Positions 49,502-58,515 of a DNA stretch of 64,000 nucleotides are shown piece after piece. The notes under the pieces are model-generated. The model was not told the DNA's origin and did no database searches. It worked only from the letters and a program-made list of their open reading frames with translations. Position 1 is the first letter of the stretch; every line of letters starts with the position of its first letter. The position numbers and the translations under genes are program-made. Source of the DNA: Pseudooceanicola spongiae. Lineage in GTDB: Bacteria > Pseudomonadota > Alphaproteobacteria > Rhodobacterales > Rhodobacteraceae. The stretch is taken from NCBI RefSeq assembly GCF_014899185.1, contig NZ_CP045201.1, positions 1,906,501 through 1,970,500 on the forward strand. Direction: 5' to 3'.

Positions 49502-49963
49502 ATGACGATCATGGATAAGACAGATCGCAAACTTCTCGACCACCTTCAGAAGAATTCAAGGACCCCTGTTCAAGCGCTCGCGGATGCCACTGGCGTCTCG
49601 ACCGCTTCCGTCCAAAGACGTATGCGCTCCTTGCGCGACGCTGGCGTGATCAAACGCGAAGTGGCCATCCTTGACCCGAAACCCTTGGGATTGGGCATCA
49701 CCGCCATCGTGACGGTCGAGTTGGAACGGGACCGGCTTGATCAGATTGACGCATTTAAACGCAAAGCGCGTGACGATCGGCAGGTGACGCATTTCTATTG
49801 CATCGCTGGCGCATCCGACTTCATCCTTGTGGTTATGGCAGAAGATATCGCAGCCTACGAGGCCTTCACGCATCGGTTTTTCTTTGCCGATAAAACCGTC
49901 CGAAAATTCTCTACATCCATCGTGATTTCAACCGAGAAGGCCACATCGGAACTACCGATCTGA
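49502..49963 (+). CDS. Lrp/AsnC family transcriptional regulator
   Basis: The 153-residue protein has an N-terminal helix-turn-helix (DRKLLDHLQKNSRTPVQALA, TGVSTASVQRRMRSLRDAGV) and an AsnC/RAM ligand domain with TVELERDRL, YCIAGASDFILVVMAED. Lrp-type regulators next to azlCD often sense leucine or related amino acids and control the exporter. ATG 49502 is used; an in-frame ATG nine bases later is possible. Confidence 0.9.
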   Translation: MTIMDKTDRKLLDHLQKNSRTPVQALADATGVSTASVQRRMRSLRDAGVIKREVAILDPKPLGLGITAIVTVELERDRLDQIDAFKRKARDDRQVTHFYCIAGASDFILVVMAEDIAAYEAFTHRFFFADKTVRKFSTSIVISTEKATSELPI

Positions 49964-50061
49964 CAACAGCCATTGGCGCGACAGCAGTGAAGGCTCATGA
50001 CCTGCTTCCCTGAAAAGTCCTCGATTTGGGGTGAGTCTTTTCCTTGTAAAGGAGACGGACG

Positions 50062-50328
50062 ATGAAGCGATCACGGTTCACGGAAGAACAGATCATTGGC
50101 ATTTTGAAGGAGCACCAGGCCGGGCTTGGGGCGAAGGATCTGTGTCGCAAGCACGGTGTCAGCGATGCGACCTTTTATAAATGGCGTGCCCGGTTTGGCG
50201 GCATGGAAGTGTCGGATGCGAAGAAGCTGAAGGCGCTGGAGGCTGAGAACGCGAAGCTCAAGAAGCTGCTGGCCGAACAGATGATGGATGTCTCGACGCT
50301 GAAGGAAATGCTGGGAAAAAACTTCTAA
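50062..50328 (+). CDS. IS3-family transposase OrfA
   Basis: The 88-residue protein is the IS3 OrfA (helix-turn-helix RFTEEQIIGILKEHQAGLG, KHGVSDATFYKWRARFGGM, then a leucine-zipper KLKALEAENAKLKKLLAEQM). Near its end the sequence A AAA AAC at 50316-50322 is a typical -1 slippery site, from which translation could enter orfB as KKLLRPGVWRRAVDWAM. GGAGACGGACG precedes the ATG. Confidence 0.92.
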   Translation: MKRSRFTEEQIIGILKEHQAGLGAKDLCRKHGVSDATFYKWRARFGGMEVSDAKKLKALEAENAKLKKLLAEQMMDVSTLKEMLGKNF

Positions 50329-50514
50329 GGCCCGGTGTGTGGCGAAGAGCTGTGGATTGGGCCATGACACAGAAGGGATATCGACAGCGGCGGGCCTGCG
50401 CTTTGGTCGGGATTGATCCGCGTGTGTATCGACGACCGCCAACGCGATCGGAAGGACACTGAATTACGGGCCCGACTGAAGGATCTGTCGTCGGAACGGC
50501 GACGCTTCGGGTAT

Positions 50515-50557
50515 CCACCGCCCGACAGGGCATTGCGCGGCAATGTCCCGAGAGGGG
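50515..50557 (+). repeat. Palindromic mini-element PA-1 (type A) inside OrfB
   Basis: Inserted after RRFGY; it reads CCGCCCGACAGGG, a hairpin core CATTGC-GCG-GCAATG, then TCCCGAGAGGGG. After it the expected transposase sequence resumes with RLHLLLRREGW. Confidence 0.85.
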
Positions 50558-50654
50558 GCGGCTCCATCTTCTGCTGCGACGTGAGGGCTGGTCCGTGAAC
50601 TGGAAGAAGCTGTATCGCATCTACAAGGAGGAAGGCCTCACAGTGCGCAAACGC

Positions 50655-50694
50655 TCCTTTCGGGCATTGCTTCGCAATACCCTGTCGGGCAAGG
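50655..50694 (-). repeat. Palindromic mini-element PA-2 (type A, reverse) inside OrfB
   Basis: Forty bases; in reverse orientation GCCCGACAGGG, core TATTGC-GAA-GCAATG, CCCGAAAGG. Removing exactly 50655-50694 joins CGCAAACGC to GGTGGCCGA and restores the transposase frame [10 protein letters not shown]. Confidence 0.88.
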
Positions 50695-51273
50695 GGTGGC
50701 CGAAAGCGTGCCCTTGGCACCAGAGCGCCTATGGCCATTCCGCAGGGGCCGAACCAGCGCTGGAGTCTGGACTTCGTGTCCGACAGCCTGTCCTGCGGCC
50801 GTCGGTTCCGGATATTGAACGTGATCGATGACTTCAGCCGTGAGTGCTTGGCGGCCATTGTCGACACCTCTCTGTCGGGCATCCGCGTCGCCCGCGAGTT
50901 GGACCGGATCGCTGAGATGCGGGGTTACCCCTGCATGGTGGTCAGCGACAACGGGACGGAGCTAATCAGCAACGCGATCCTGAAGTGGCAAGAGGATCGG
51001 AAGGTTGAGTGGCACTACATCGCCCCGGGCAAGCCCATGCAAAACGGGTTCGTTGACTCTTTCAATGGCCGGATGCGCGATGAATTACTGAACGAGCACC
51101 TCTTCGACACCTTGCGCCATGCCCGCTATTTAGTGGCGGCATGGCGCGATGACTTCAACTACCACCGCCCGCATTCAAGCCTCGCTGGCCTGACAAAGCG
51201 GGAATATGCTAACCGGTCAAACGAAGACCAAAACCTGAACAGAGCTAACTCATAAACGAGGACTCTCTGGGGA

Positions 51274-51504
51274 GCAGCTCACTCACTTTGTCTGCACTTC
51301 AGACAGTCGACATCGAAAAATGCTGCTCAATGGACGAATGGCCGGTTCGGTGAAGCTGCGTCGCGGCATAGCCGGAACCAACCACGTTCAGCTTTGGGCC
51401 GAGGCTGTGTGGAAACTCTGCGTCGAGATTGATCTGCAACGGTTGGTGCGCGCGGCTGCATTGCCAGGTCCTTCTCGTGAGCGCGATGAAGCTGGCCGCA
51501 CCAC
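51274..51504. other. Region between IS3 right end and the IS1182 fragment
   Basis: No gene is recognised. It is probably the 3' non-coding end of the IS1182-family element. Confidence 0.35.
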
Positions 51505-51985
51505 TCAGCCTGGAAACGCCGCCATCAGCCCCCGAATTTCGATCAGCGAGATCATCCGCTTGATATTGTAAGCCAGAACGTTCAGCGCCATTTCCGTGCG
51601 GACGTTTCTCAGCCGCCGGGTCAGGACGTTGGTCGTGCCCATCCAGGCCTTGATTGTTCCGAAGGGATGCTCGACCGTGGAGCGCCGCTCAGCCACGCGG
51701 TCGGGATCCCGCCCCAGCTGTCCGCGCATCTCGTCGTCCAGGTGTTCATGGTCCCATCTGGTCATCCGTCGTTCTTTGCCACCGGTGCAGCAGTATCGCA
51801 GCGCGCAGTGCCGACAGGCGTTGGTCCAGGTGCGGCCGACCTGCCGGCCGTCGCCTTCCCGCGTGTAGCGGTAGGTCACTTGATTTCCGGCAGGGCAGAG
51901 ATAGACGTCGCGTTCCGGGAGGTCGAGGAAATCGGCCTTCACGAACATGCCCTTGCTGCGGTTGCCAGAGGTTGTTCCCCGGCAT
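51505..51985 (-). pseudogene. IS1182-family transposase, C-terminal fragment
   Basis: The frame reads SGNRSKGMFVKADFLDLPER, DVYLCPAGNQVTYRYTREG, then STVEHPFGTIKAWMG and MALNVLAYNIKRMISLI, the typical C-terminal domain of IS1182 transposases. Sequence homology can be followed upstream to about 51985, where it breaks off into AT-rich unrelated DNA, so the N-terminal two thirds are missing. Remnant of a decayed element. Confidence 0.85.
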
Positions 51986-52232
51986 CCCTATGGAATTTAT
52001 GGGCGCTTAATTCATAAAAATATCCATAACTGCAATCCTGCCAGGTTTGGTATATCGAGGCACGACGCATCGACTGAGCAGCGATCTGTTCATCCTCTGC
52101 GATATCCCGTCGCAGATCGCGGCCGCCCCTGCTCGCGCTGCTGCGCACAATGGCGCAGGCCGTCCAGCAGAGGACTATCTCTGGCTGAACGCTTCGGTGA
52201 AAATCGCACCCGAAACCTGATCAAAGCACAGG
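51986..52232. other. 247-base junction region
   Basis: No gene is recognised. It holds the truncation point of the IS1182 fragment and AT-rich sequence, then GC-rich sequence up to the peptide ABC operon. Confidence 0.35.
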
Positions 52233-53189
52233 CTACAACGGGTGATGGCAGGCCGCGAGGTGATCGGTGCCGCCAACCGGCGCCAGCGGAGGCACCTCAC
52301 GCCCGCATATCTCACTCGCCTTCGGGCAGCGCGCCTTGAACGCGCAGCCCTGTGGCGGGTTCAGCGGATCGGGCAACTCGCTCTCGCGTCCCTCAGGGGC
52401 GCTCAGCGGGCGGCCGACCACGGGCGCGGACTGTGCCAGAAGCCGGGTGTAGGGGTGGCGCGGCGCGGCAAAAACCTGCTCGGCAGGGCCGACCTCGACC
52501 ACGGAACCGAAGTAAAGCACCGCCACGCGATCCGACACCGCCTCGACCACCGCCAGGTCGTGGCTGATGAACAGGTAGGTCAGCCCCAGCCGCACCTTGA
52601 GGTCCGCCAGCAGGTTCAGCACCTGCGCCTGAACCGAGACATCCAGCGCCGAAACAGGCTCATCCAAAATCAGGATCTTCGCCTCTGCCGCCAACGCTCG
52701 CGCGATGCCGATGCGCTGCGCCTGCCCGCCCGAAAACTCATGCGGGTAGCGATCCAGAAACTCCTCGCGCAGGTTCACACTGGCAAAGATTTCCGAGATA
52801 CGCTGCGTGCGCGTCGCGCGGTCAATGTGATGCAACCGCTTCAGCGGCGCGTCCATGATCTGCCGTATGGTCTTGCGTGGATTGAGCGAGCTGATGGGAT
52901 CCTGAAAGACGTACTGGATCTTCTTGCCGAACTCCGATGGGTCGGCATTGTCCAGTGGCGCGCCATTGATCTCGATCCGCCCAGACGTGGCGGGAAGCAA
53001 GCCGACCAGCATCCGCGCCAGCGTGGACTTGCCACAGCCGCTCTCGCCCACAATGCCCAGCGTCTCGCCCTGCTGGACGACCAGATCAACCGGGCGCACC
53101 GCGTGGACCATGCCCCTGGGGCCGCCGAACAGACGCTTGCCGACGGCAAAGCTTTTCGCCAGTCCGTCGAGTTTCAGAACCTCGCTCAT
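52233..53189 (-). CDS. Peptide ABC transporter ATP-binding protein (OppF/DppF-like)
   Basis: The 318-residue ATPase has Walker A GESGCGKST, Q-loop YVFQDPISSLNPR, signature FSGGQAQRIGIARAL and Walker B ILILDEPVSALDVSVQAQ, plus the Opp-type C-terminal cysteine cluster GCAFKARCPKASEIC. ATG 53189 overlaps the upstream gene by 4 bases. It pairs with the ATPase half of the fused protein upstream to form the two different nucleotide-binding subunits of a Dpp/Opp importer. Confidence 0.92.
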   Translation of the reverse strand: MSEVLKLDGLAKSFAVGKRLFGGPRGMVHAVRPVDLVVQQGETLGIVGESGCGKSTLARMLVGLLPATSGRIEINGAPLDNADPSEFGKKIQYVFQDPISSLNPRKTIRQIMDAPLKRLHHIDRATRTQRISEIFASVNLREEFLDRYPHEFSGGQAQRIGIARALAAEAKILILDEPVSALDVSVQAQVLNLLADLKVRLGLTYLFISHDLAVVEAVSDRVAVLYFGSVVEVGPAEQVFAAPRHPYTRLLAQSAPVVGRPLSAPEGRESELPDPLNPPQGCAFKARCPKASEICGREVPPLAPVGGTDHLAACHHPL

Positions 53190-55075
53190 ACGCTCTGCTC
53201 CAGCCTGATGTCGGTTTCGGGAAACAGGCAGCGCACGACGCGCGCGCCCTCTTCGGCCAGCGCGATATCGCCCTGCTTGCAGACCGCCTGCGCCTTCAAA
53301 CAGCGCGGCGCAAAGGCGCAGCCGGGGTCGAGGCGATCCACCGCAGGCGGCAGGCCGGGTATCGCCTCCAGCTTGCGCCGGCCCTCGCCCAGCTCCGGCA
53401 CGCAGGCGATCAGGCGGCGGGTGTAGGGATGCGCGGGGGCAGCAAGAACGGCCTCGGTCGGGCCCTGCTCGACGATGCGCCCGGCATACATCACCGCCAC
53501 GCGGTCGCACAGTTGCGCGACAACGCCGAAGTCATGGGTGATGAAGACGATGGCCAGCCCGCGTTCGCGGCGCAACTCGTTCAGCAGCGACAGGATTTGC
53601 GCCTGCACCGTGACATCCAGCGCCGTCGTCGGCTCGTCCGCGATGATGACGTCAGGATTGTTGGCCATCGCCATGGCAATGCCGACCCGCTGACGCATGC
53701 CACCCGACATTTCGTGCGGGAAACTGGTGGCGCGACTTTCGGGGTTGGGGATACGCACCTGTTTCAGCAGTTCGACCGCGCGGGCCCAGGCCTCGGACTT
53801 GCTGAGCGGGCGGTGGCTGCGGATTGCTTCGACCAGCTGATCGCCCACTCGGTAAAGCGGATGCAGCGTCGCCTGCGGGTCCTGAAAGATATAGGCGATG
53901 CGATTGCCCCTGAGATGGCGCAGCGTCTCATACGGGGCGCCGATCAGGTCCGCACCGTCATAACGCGCCGCCCCGGCAGTGATCACCCCGGGGGGCGAGG
54001 CGACCAGCCCCATGACGCTGAGGGCGGTGACCGACTTGCCCGACCCGCTTTCGCCGATGAGGCCAAGGCATTCGCCCGGCTTCACTTGCAGACTGACGCC
54101 GCCGACCGCCTTGTAAACGCGGTCCTTGACGTGGAACTGGGTCTCGAGGCCCTGCAGGGCAAGTACAGCGCCCGCATCCTCGTTCTGCGGCACTGGCGCC
54201 CTTCGCGCCACCCGCGTCGCCGCCATGGGCCGTGCCAGCGCACCAGACCGCAGGCGCGGGTCCAGCGCGTCGCGGACCCCGTCCCCCAGCAGGTTGATGC
54301 CCATCACGATCACGAGGATCATCGCCCCCGGCACGACCGAGGTCAGCGGATGCGTGATCAGCGCGCCGCGCGCCTCGCCCAGCATGCTGCCAAGGTCGGC
54401 TTGGGGCGGTTGCGAGCCGAGGCCGAGAAAGCTCAGCCCCGCCGTTTCGAGGATCATCCAACCGATGGTCGTCGACATGGCAATGACGATGACCGGCACG
54501 ACATTGGGCAGGATCTCGGAGAAGATGATGCGGGTGTGACCCAGCCCGGCCAGCCGCGCGGCATCGATGAATTCCTTGTGCGCCAGCCCGACGGTGACGC
54601 CGCGGATGTTGCGCGCGAAAAAGGGGACGTTCACCGCCGCCACGGCGATCAGCGCGTTGACCAGCCCGGGGCCGAGGGCCGCGACGATGGCCAGCGCCAG
54701 CAGGATATAGGGAAAGGCCATAAGCATGTCGACGCCGCGCATGATCAGGTTGTCCGTGCGCCCACCGAAGTAGCCAGCGATGATACCGATCGCCGCACCG
54801 ATCGAGGCGGCGAAGACCGCAGCGGCGATCCCGACGGCCAAGCTCAGCCGGGTGCCCCAGAGCAGGCGGCTCAGCTGATCGCGACCCAGGTGGTCGGTGC
54901 CCAGCAGATGTCCTGCGCTCAGAACCGGCTGAAAGCGGTTGGCGGTGTCGGTGGCATCGGGATTGGCCAGCGGCAGCACCGGCGTCAGCAGGGCCAGCGC
55001 CAGAACGATCAGCAGCACGACGCCGCCAGCAGCCGCCAGACGGTTGCGCAGAAGCAGGGTCAGGAACTGGCTCAT
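53186..55075 (-). CDS. Fused peptide ABC permease-ATPase (DppC-DppD fusion)
   Basis: The 629-residue protein joins two usually separate subunits. Residues ~1-285 are a DppC-type permease ([68 protein letters not shown]). After a linker of about 25 residues an OppD-type ATPase follows (Walker [10 protein letters not shown], signature [16 protein letters not shown], Walker [13 protein letters not shown]-terminal GCAFAPRC). Such fusions are known in alphaproteobacteria but are a minority form. It overlaps both neighbours by 4 bases. Confidence 0.9.
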   Translation of the reverse strand: MSQFLTLLLRNRLAAAGGVVLLIVLALALLTPVLPLANPDATDTANRFQPVLSAGHLLGTDHLGRDQLSRLLWGTRLSLAVGIAAAVFAASIGAAIGIIAGYFGGRTDNLIMRGVDMLMAFPYILLALAIVAALGPGLVNALIAVAAVNVPFFARNIRGVTVGLAHKEFIDAARLAGLGHTRIIFSEILPNVVPVIVIAMSTTIGWMILETAGLSFLGLGSQPPQADLGSMLGEARGALITHPLTSVVPGAMILVIVMGINLLGDGVRDALDPRLRSGALARPMAATRVARRAPVPQNEDAGAVLALQGLETQFHVKDRVYKAVGGVSLQVKPGECLGLIGESGSGKSVTALSVMGLVASPPGVITAGAARYDGADLIGAPYETLRHLRGNRIAYIFQDPQATLHPLYRVGDQLVEAIRSHRPLSKSEAWARAVELLKQVRIPNPESRATSFPHEMSGGMRQRVGIAMAMANNPDVIIADEPTTALDVTVQAQILSLLNELRRERGLAIVFITHDFGVVAQLCDRVAVMYAGRIVEQGPTEAVLAAPAHPYTRRLIACVPELGEGRRKLEAIPGLPPAVDRLDPGCAFAPRCLKAQAVCKQGDIALAEEGARVVRCLFPETDIRLEQSV

Positions 55076-56019
55076 GTCTTGATCCTCGGGTCCAGAAGGC
55101 TTTGGGCGACATCGACCGCGATGTTGAACAGCACGTAGCAGGCGGCGACGAAGACCACCCCGCCCTGCACCAGCAGGATGTCGCGTTTCAGGATGGCATC
55201 GACCAGCATCCGCCCCACGCCGGGCCATTGGAACACCATCTCGATATAGACCGCCCCGGACAGCACGAAGCCGGCCTGAATGCCCAGCACCGGGATGATG
55301 CTGACCATGGCAGAACGCAGCGCATGCCCCCAGATCACCCGCCCCTCGCTCACGCCCTTGGCGCGAGCGGTACGGATGTAGTCCTGGCGCAGCACCTCGA
55401 GCATTGCGCCCCGCGACAGCCGCGCGACGACACCGGTGGCCACCACCGACAGCGCCAACGCCGGCATCACCAAATGGTTAGCCACATCGGCAAACCCGCC
55501 GCCGCCGTAGGCCATCTTCATCCCCGACACCGGGAACCAGCGCAGATCGACGGCGAAGATCAGGATCATCATCATGCCCAGAAAGAAGCTCGGGATCGAG
55601 ATGCCCAGCAGCACGACGAAGGTGATCGCCTTGTCCGCCAGCCCGAACTGGCGCGCCGCGCTGACCACGCCCGCCGCGATGCCGAGGACCGCGCAGAGCA
55701 CGAAGGACACGCCCGCCAGCAGCAGCGTCGCTCCGAACCGCTCCAGCACCTCGTCCAGTACGGGCCGGTTGAGCGCGAAGCTCTGCCCGAAGTCGCCCTG
55801 CAGCATGTTGCCCAGCCAGATGAAGTACCGCGTGACCAGCGGCGCATCCAGGCCGAGGTCCCGGTTCAGCTTGGCGACGTTTTCAGGGGTGGCGTAGCTG
55901 CCAAGGATCGCCAACGCCGGATCGCCCGGGATCAGCGCCATGATCAGGAAGACGATCACCGTGATCCCCAGCAGCACCGGGATGGCCGAGAGCAGGCGTT
56001 TCAGGATGTAGCCGGTCAT
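55072..56019 (-). CDS. Peptide ABC transporter permease (DppB-like)
   Basis: The 315-residue permease has the DppB N terminus (TGYILKRLLSAIPVLLGITV), GDFGQSFALNRPVLDEVLERF, the coupling region QDYIRTARAKGVSEGRVIWGHALRSA (read in parts) and six helices. ATG 56019 is chosen because MTGYILK is the family start. It forms the heterodimeric channel with the permease half of the fusion. Confidence 0.9.
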   Translation of the reverse strand: MTGYILKRLLSAIPVLLGITVIVFLIMALIPGDPALAILGSYATPENVAKLNRDLGLDAPLVTRYFIWLGNMLQGDFGQSFALNRPVLDEVLERFGATLLLAGVSFVLCAVLGIAAGVVSAARQFGLADKAITFVVLLGISIPSFFLGMMMILIFAVDLRWFPVSGMKMAYGGGGFADVANHLVMPALALSVVATGVVARLSRGAMLEVLRQDYIRTARAKGVSEGRVIWGHALRSAMVSIIPVLGIQAGFVLSGAVYIEMVFQWPGVGRMLVDAILKRDILLVQGGVVFVAACYVLFNIAVDVAQSLLDPRIKT

Positions 56020-56105
56020 ACGGGCACTTTCTGGCTGGGGCCGCACGGGGCCGCTCAGGTCTGCGAAAGGTCGCCCGCACGTTCAGGGCGCGGGCGACCC
56101 ATGGC

Positions 56106-57689
56106 TCAGTTCTTTACGACGTCCTTCAGCAACAGGAAGAACGACGGCTCAAGCGCGAAGTTTTCGACCTTGTCGCTGGCGACGGCGTTCTGCTTCCAGT
56201 TGGCGACGAACAGCCAGGGCGCGTCGTCATGCACGATTGCCTGCATCTGCTTGTAGAGCGTGGCGCGTTCGGACTGGTCGGTGGCGACACGGGCCTTCTC
56301 CAACAGGCTGTCGACCTCAGGGTTGGAATAGTAGCCCGAGTTGAAACCGCCCTTGTCCGGCCAAGCATCGCTGCGCAGCGCAAGGTAGGGCAAGGTGTCG
56401 GGATCGTTGGTCATCCAGGCCATCTCGGCCATGTCCGCCTTGCCCTCGAGTCCGGGGTTCACCTCACCGAGGAAGGTATTCCACTCATAGGTTTCGATCT
56501 TGACGTCGAAACCGACGGCCTTGAGGTCGGCTTGGATCGCGGTGCCCATGGCGATCGGGTCCAGCATGCCCGAGCCGCCCTCGGTCACGAAGAAGGTCAC
56601 CTCGGGGTGTTCCTGCCCGGCCTCGGCCAGCAAGGCCCGTGCCTTGTCAGGATCATAGGCATAGGGCTGCACGTCCTCGTTATAGGCCCAGGCAAAGGCT
56701 GGCGGGGTCGGCCCGGCAGCAACCTCGGCAGTGCCCTCAAGCACGTTGTCGACAAGGGCTGCCTTGTTGACCGCATAGTTCGCCGCCTGACGCACCAGCT
56801 TGTCGGCAAAGGGGCCTTCCTTGGCGTTCAGGATCGCGAACCAGACGTGCGGGCCAGCCTGCTCGAACACCTGATACGGATCGCCTTCAAACTCAGACAG
56901 CGCGACGGGAGGCACCTCGACCATCAGGTCGATGCCGCCTGCCAGCATCTCGGCGGTGCGGGTGTTGGCGTCGGTGATCGGGCGGAACACCAGGGTTTCC
57001 GTGGCCGGCGCGCCGTCCCAGTAGTCGGGATTGGCGTTCAGGATCACATGCTCGTTCGACTTCCACTCGGCAAAGGAAAACGGCCCCGTGCCACTGGGAT
57101 TGCGGCCGAAGTCCGCGCCGAATTTCTCAACCGCAGCAGGCGAGACGATCAGACCTGTCGGATAGGCGAGGTTCGACAGGAACGGGGCATAGGGCGCGCT
57201 CAGCTTGAATTCGACCGTCAACGGGTCGGCCACCGTCACCTCCTCGACCGAGGAGAAGAAGAAGGACAGCGGAAAGGGCCCCGTGTCGTGGAAGGGGTGA
57301 TCTTCCTTCAGCATCCGGTCGAAGTTGAACTTCACCGCCTCGGCGTCGAAATCCGATCCGTCGTGGAACGTCACGCCTTCACGCAGATGGAAGGTATAGA
57401 GCGTGCCATCCTCGTTGATGTCCCAGCTTGAGGCCAGCGCCGGTTCAACCTCCAGCGTGCCGGACTTGTAGCGCACCAGCCCGTCATAGACGTTCATCAG
57501 GATACGGAAGTCGTTGACGGCCGTGACCGCCGCCGGGTCGAGCGCCTTCGGCTCGGCGATCTGCCCAACGATCAGAACCCCGGGCGGGGTTTGCGCCATC
57601 GCAGGGGAAAGGGCGCCAAGAGCCAGCGACATCGCCACCCCTGCCCCCAGCACGCTGCGGCGCGTCCATGTGCTGAAATTCTGTGTCAT
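56106..57689 (-). CDS. Peptide ABC transporter substrate-binding protein (DppA/OppA family 5)
   Basis: The 527-residue protein has a twin-arginine-like signal peptide (STWTRRSVLGAGVAMSLALG) and the family 5 solute-binding fold (LREGVTFHDGSDFDAEAVKF, NPSGTGPFSFAEWKSNEHV, NANPDYWDGAPATETL). AGGAGTGGCCG precedes ATG 57689. It delivers peptides, opines or glutathione-like ligands to the permease. Two GntR-type sites lie just upstream. First gene of a four-gene operon running to 52233. Confidence 0.9.
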   Translation of the reverse strand: MTQNFSTWTRRSVLGAGVAMSLALGALSPAMAQTPPGVLIVGQIAEPKALDPAAVTAVNDFRILMNVYDGLVRYKSGTLEVEPALASSWDINEDGTLYTFHLREGVTFHDGSDFDAEAVKFNFDRMLKEDHPFHDTGPFPLSFFFSSVEEVTVADPLTVEFKLSAPYAPFLSNLAYPTGLIVSPAAVEKFGADFGRNPSGTGPFSFAEWKSNEHVILNANPDYWDGAPATETLVFRPITDANTRTAEMLAGGIDLMVEVPPVALSEFEGDPYQVFEQAGPHVWFAILNAKEGPFADKLVRQAANYAVNKAALVDNVLEGTAEVAAGPTPPAFAWAYNEDVQPYAYDPDKARALLAEAGQEHPEVTFFVTEGGSGMLDPIAMGTAIQADLKAVGFDVKIETYEWNTFLGEVNPGLEGKADMAEMAWMTNDPDTLPYLALRSDAWPDKGGFNSGYYSNPEVDSLLEKARVATDQSERATLYKQMQAIVHDDAPWLFVANWKQNAVASDKVENFALEPSFFLLLKDVVKN

Positions 57690-57723
57690 CGGCCACTCCT
57701 GTCTCGCGATTGTCATTTATTGA

Positions 57724-57735
57724 TCATGATAAATT
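57724..57735. promoter_or_regulatory. GntR-type site 1, TCATGATAAATT
   Basis: TCATGATAAATT in the divergent leader between the peptide ABC operon and the DUF1028 gene. The same motif recurs at 57752 and in the GntR gene's own leader. Confidence 0.68.
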
Positions 57736-57751
57736 GAAGTCACGCAAATTT

Positions 57752-57763
57752 TCATGATAAATT
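57752..57763. promoter_or_regulatory. GntR-type site 2, TCATGATAAATT
   Basis: Second identical TCATGATAAATT, 28 bases from the first and in the same orientation. Confidence 0.68.
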
Positions 57764-57791
57764 CAAGAGGCAAGTAATCTGGAGGTTGCCC

Positions 57792-58499
57792 ATGACGTTT
57801 TCCATTCTCGCCCGTGACGCCGAAACAGGCATGCTCGGCGGTGCGGCGGCGACCGGATCGCTTTGTGTCGGGGGCTGGGTACTGCGCGGCCGGGTCGAGG
57901 CGGGGCTTTCGGCCAGCCAGGGCACCGCGCCATCGACGTTGTGGGGCGAGGCCACGCTGGATGAAATGCAATCGGGGGCCTCAGCGGCGCAGGCCGTGTC
58001 GCGGGTCACCACGCCGGACACGGGGCGCGCACACCGCCAGTTGGCCGCGCTGGACACTCACGGCGGCACGGCAGCCTTTACCGGCGACGCCTCGGTGCCG
58101 GCCTGCGCCAGCCGCAGCGCCGAAAGGGTCATCGTCACTGGCAACATGCTGACCAGCGAATCGGTTCTGGACGCCACGCTTGAGGCCTACGTCTCGGCCA
58201 CCGGCTCGATGGCGGAACGGCTGCTGCAGGCACTGCAGGCGGGCGAAGCCGCAGGCAGCGACAGCCGCGGGCTGATGTCCGCCGCGCTGCTTTGCCTCGG
58301 CCCCGACATGCCGCCGCTAAGCCTGCGTATCGATTATTCCGAAACCCCGCTGCGCGACCTCACCGCGCTGTACGCACGCGCCACCGCCCGCCCCTACGCG
58401 GACTGGTCGCAACTGGTTCCGACGCGTCAGGCTCCGTTCCGGGCCCCATCCGAGCAGGACCTGCAACGGCTCGGGGCGGCGACCCCAACGACCGATTAG
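57792..58499 (+). CDS. DUF1028 family protein (Ntn-hydrolase-like)
   Basis: The 235-residue protein has the DUF1028 N terminus (TFSILARDAETGMLGGAAAT), SASQGTAP, VTGNMLTSESVL, ERLLQALQAGEAAGSDSRG and PLRDL near the end. The family resembles N-terminal nucleophile hydrolases and is frequently encoded next to peptide or opine ABC transporters, suggesting a role in processing the imported compound. GGAGG lies six bases before ATG 57792. It diverges from the ABC operon under two GntR-type sites. Confidence 0.88.
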   Translation: MTFSILARDAETGMLGGAAATGSLCVGGWVLRGRVEAGLSASQGTAPSTLWGEATLDEMQSGASAAQAVSRVTTPDTGRAHRQLAALDTHGGTAAFTGDASVPACASRSAERVIVTGNMLTSESVLDATLEAYVSATGSMAERLLQALQAGEAAGSDSRGLMSAALLCLGPDMPPLSLRIDYSETPLRDLTALYARATARPYADWSQLVPTRQAPFRAPSEQDLQRLGAATPTTD

Positions 58500-58515
58500 G
58501 CGAGGCGGGTCACGC

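Larger units (their letters stand above)
50323..51255 (+). pseudogene. IS3-family transposase OrfB, broken by insertions
   Basis: The frame starts after the slippery site with GVWRRAVDWAMTQKGYRQRRACALVGIDPRVYRR (in parts) and stops at about 50463, probably from a one-base loss. It resumes as TELRARLKDLSSERRRFGY, is interrupted by a palindromic element, then [20 protein letters not shown] is interrupted by a second element. After that the catalytic DDE core is intact: [43 protein letters not shown] and HRPHSSLAG. Cutting out the two elements restores the middle of the frame. Confidence 0.88.
50007..51273 (+). mobile_element. IS3-family insertion sequence, inactivated
   Basis: The element spans from near TCCCTGAAAAGTCCTCG on the left to near the reverse complement TCCCCAGAGAGTCCTCG on the right, giving inverted ends of about 17 bases with mismatches. 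It carries orfA and a broken orfB. Two palindromic mini-elements and at least one single-base change disrupt orfB. Confidence 0.8.

Noticed and set aside
53429-55138. Plus-strand frame of 569 codons opposite the DppC-DppD fusion
   Set aside because: Shadow frame with no motif, overlapping a well supported transporter gene.
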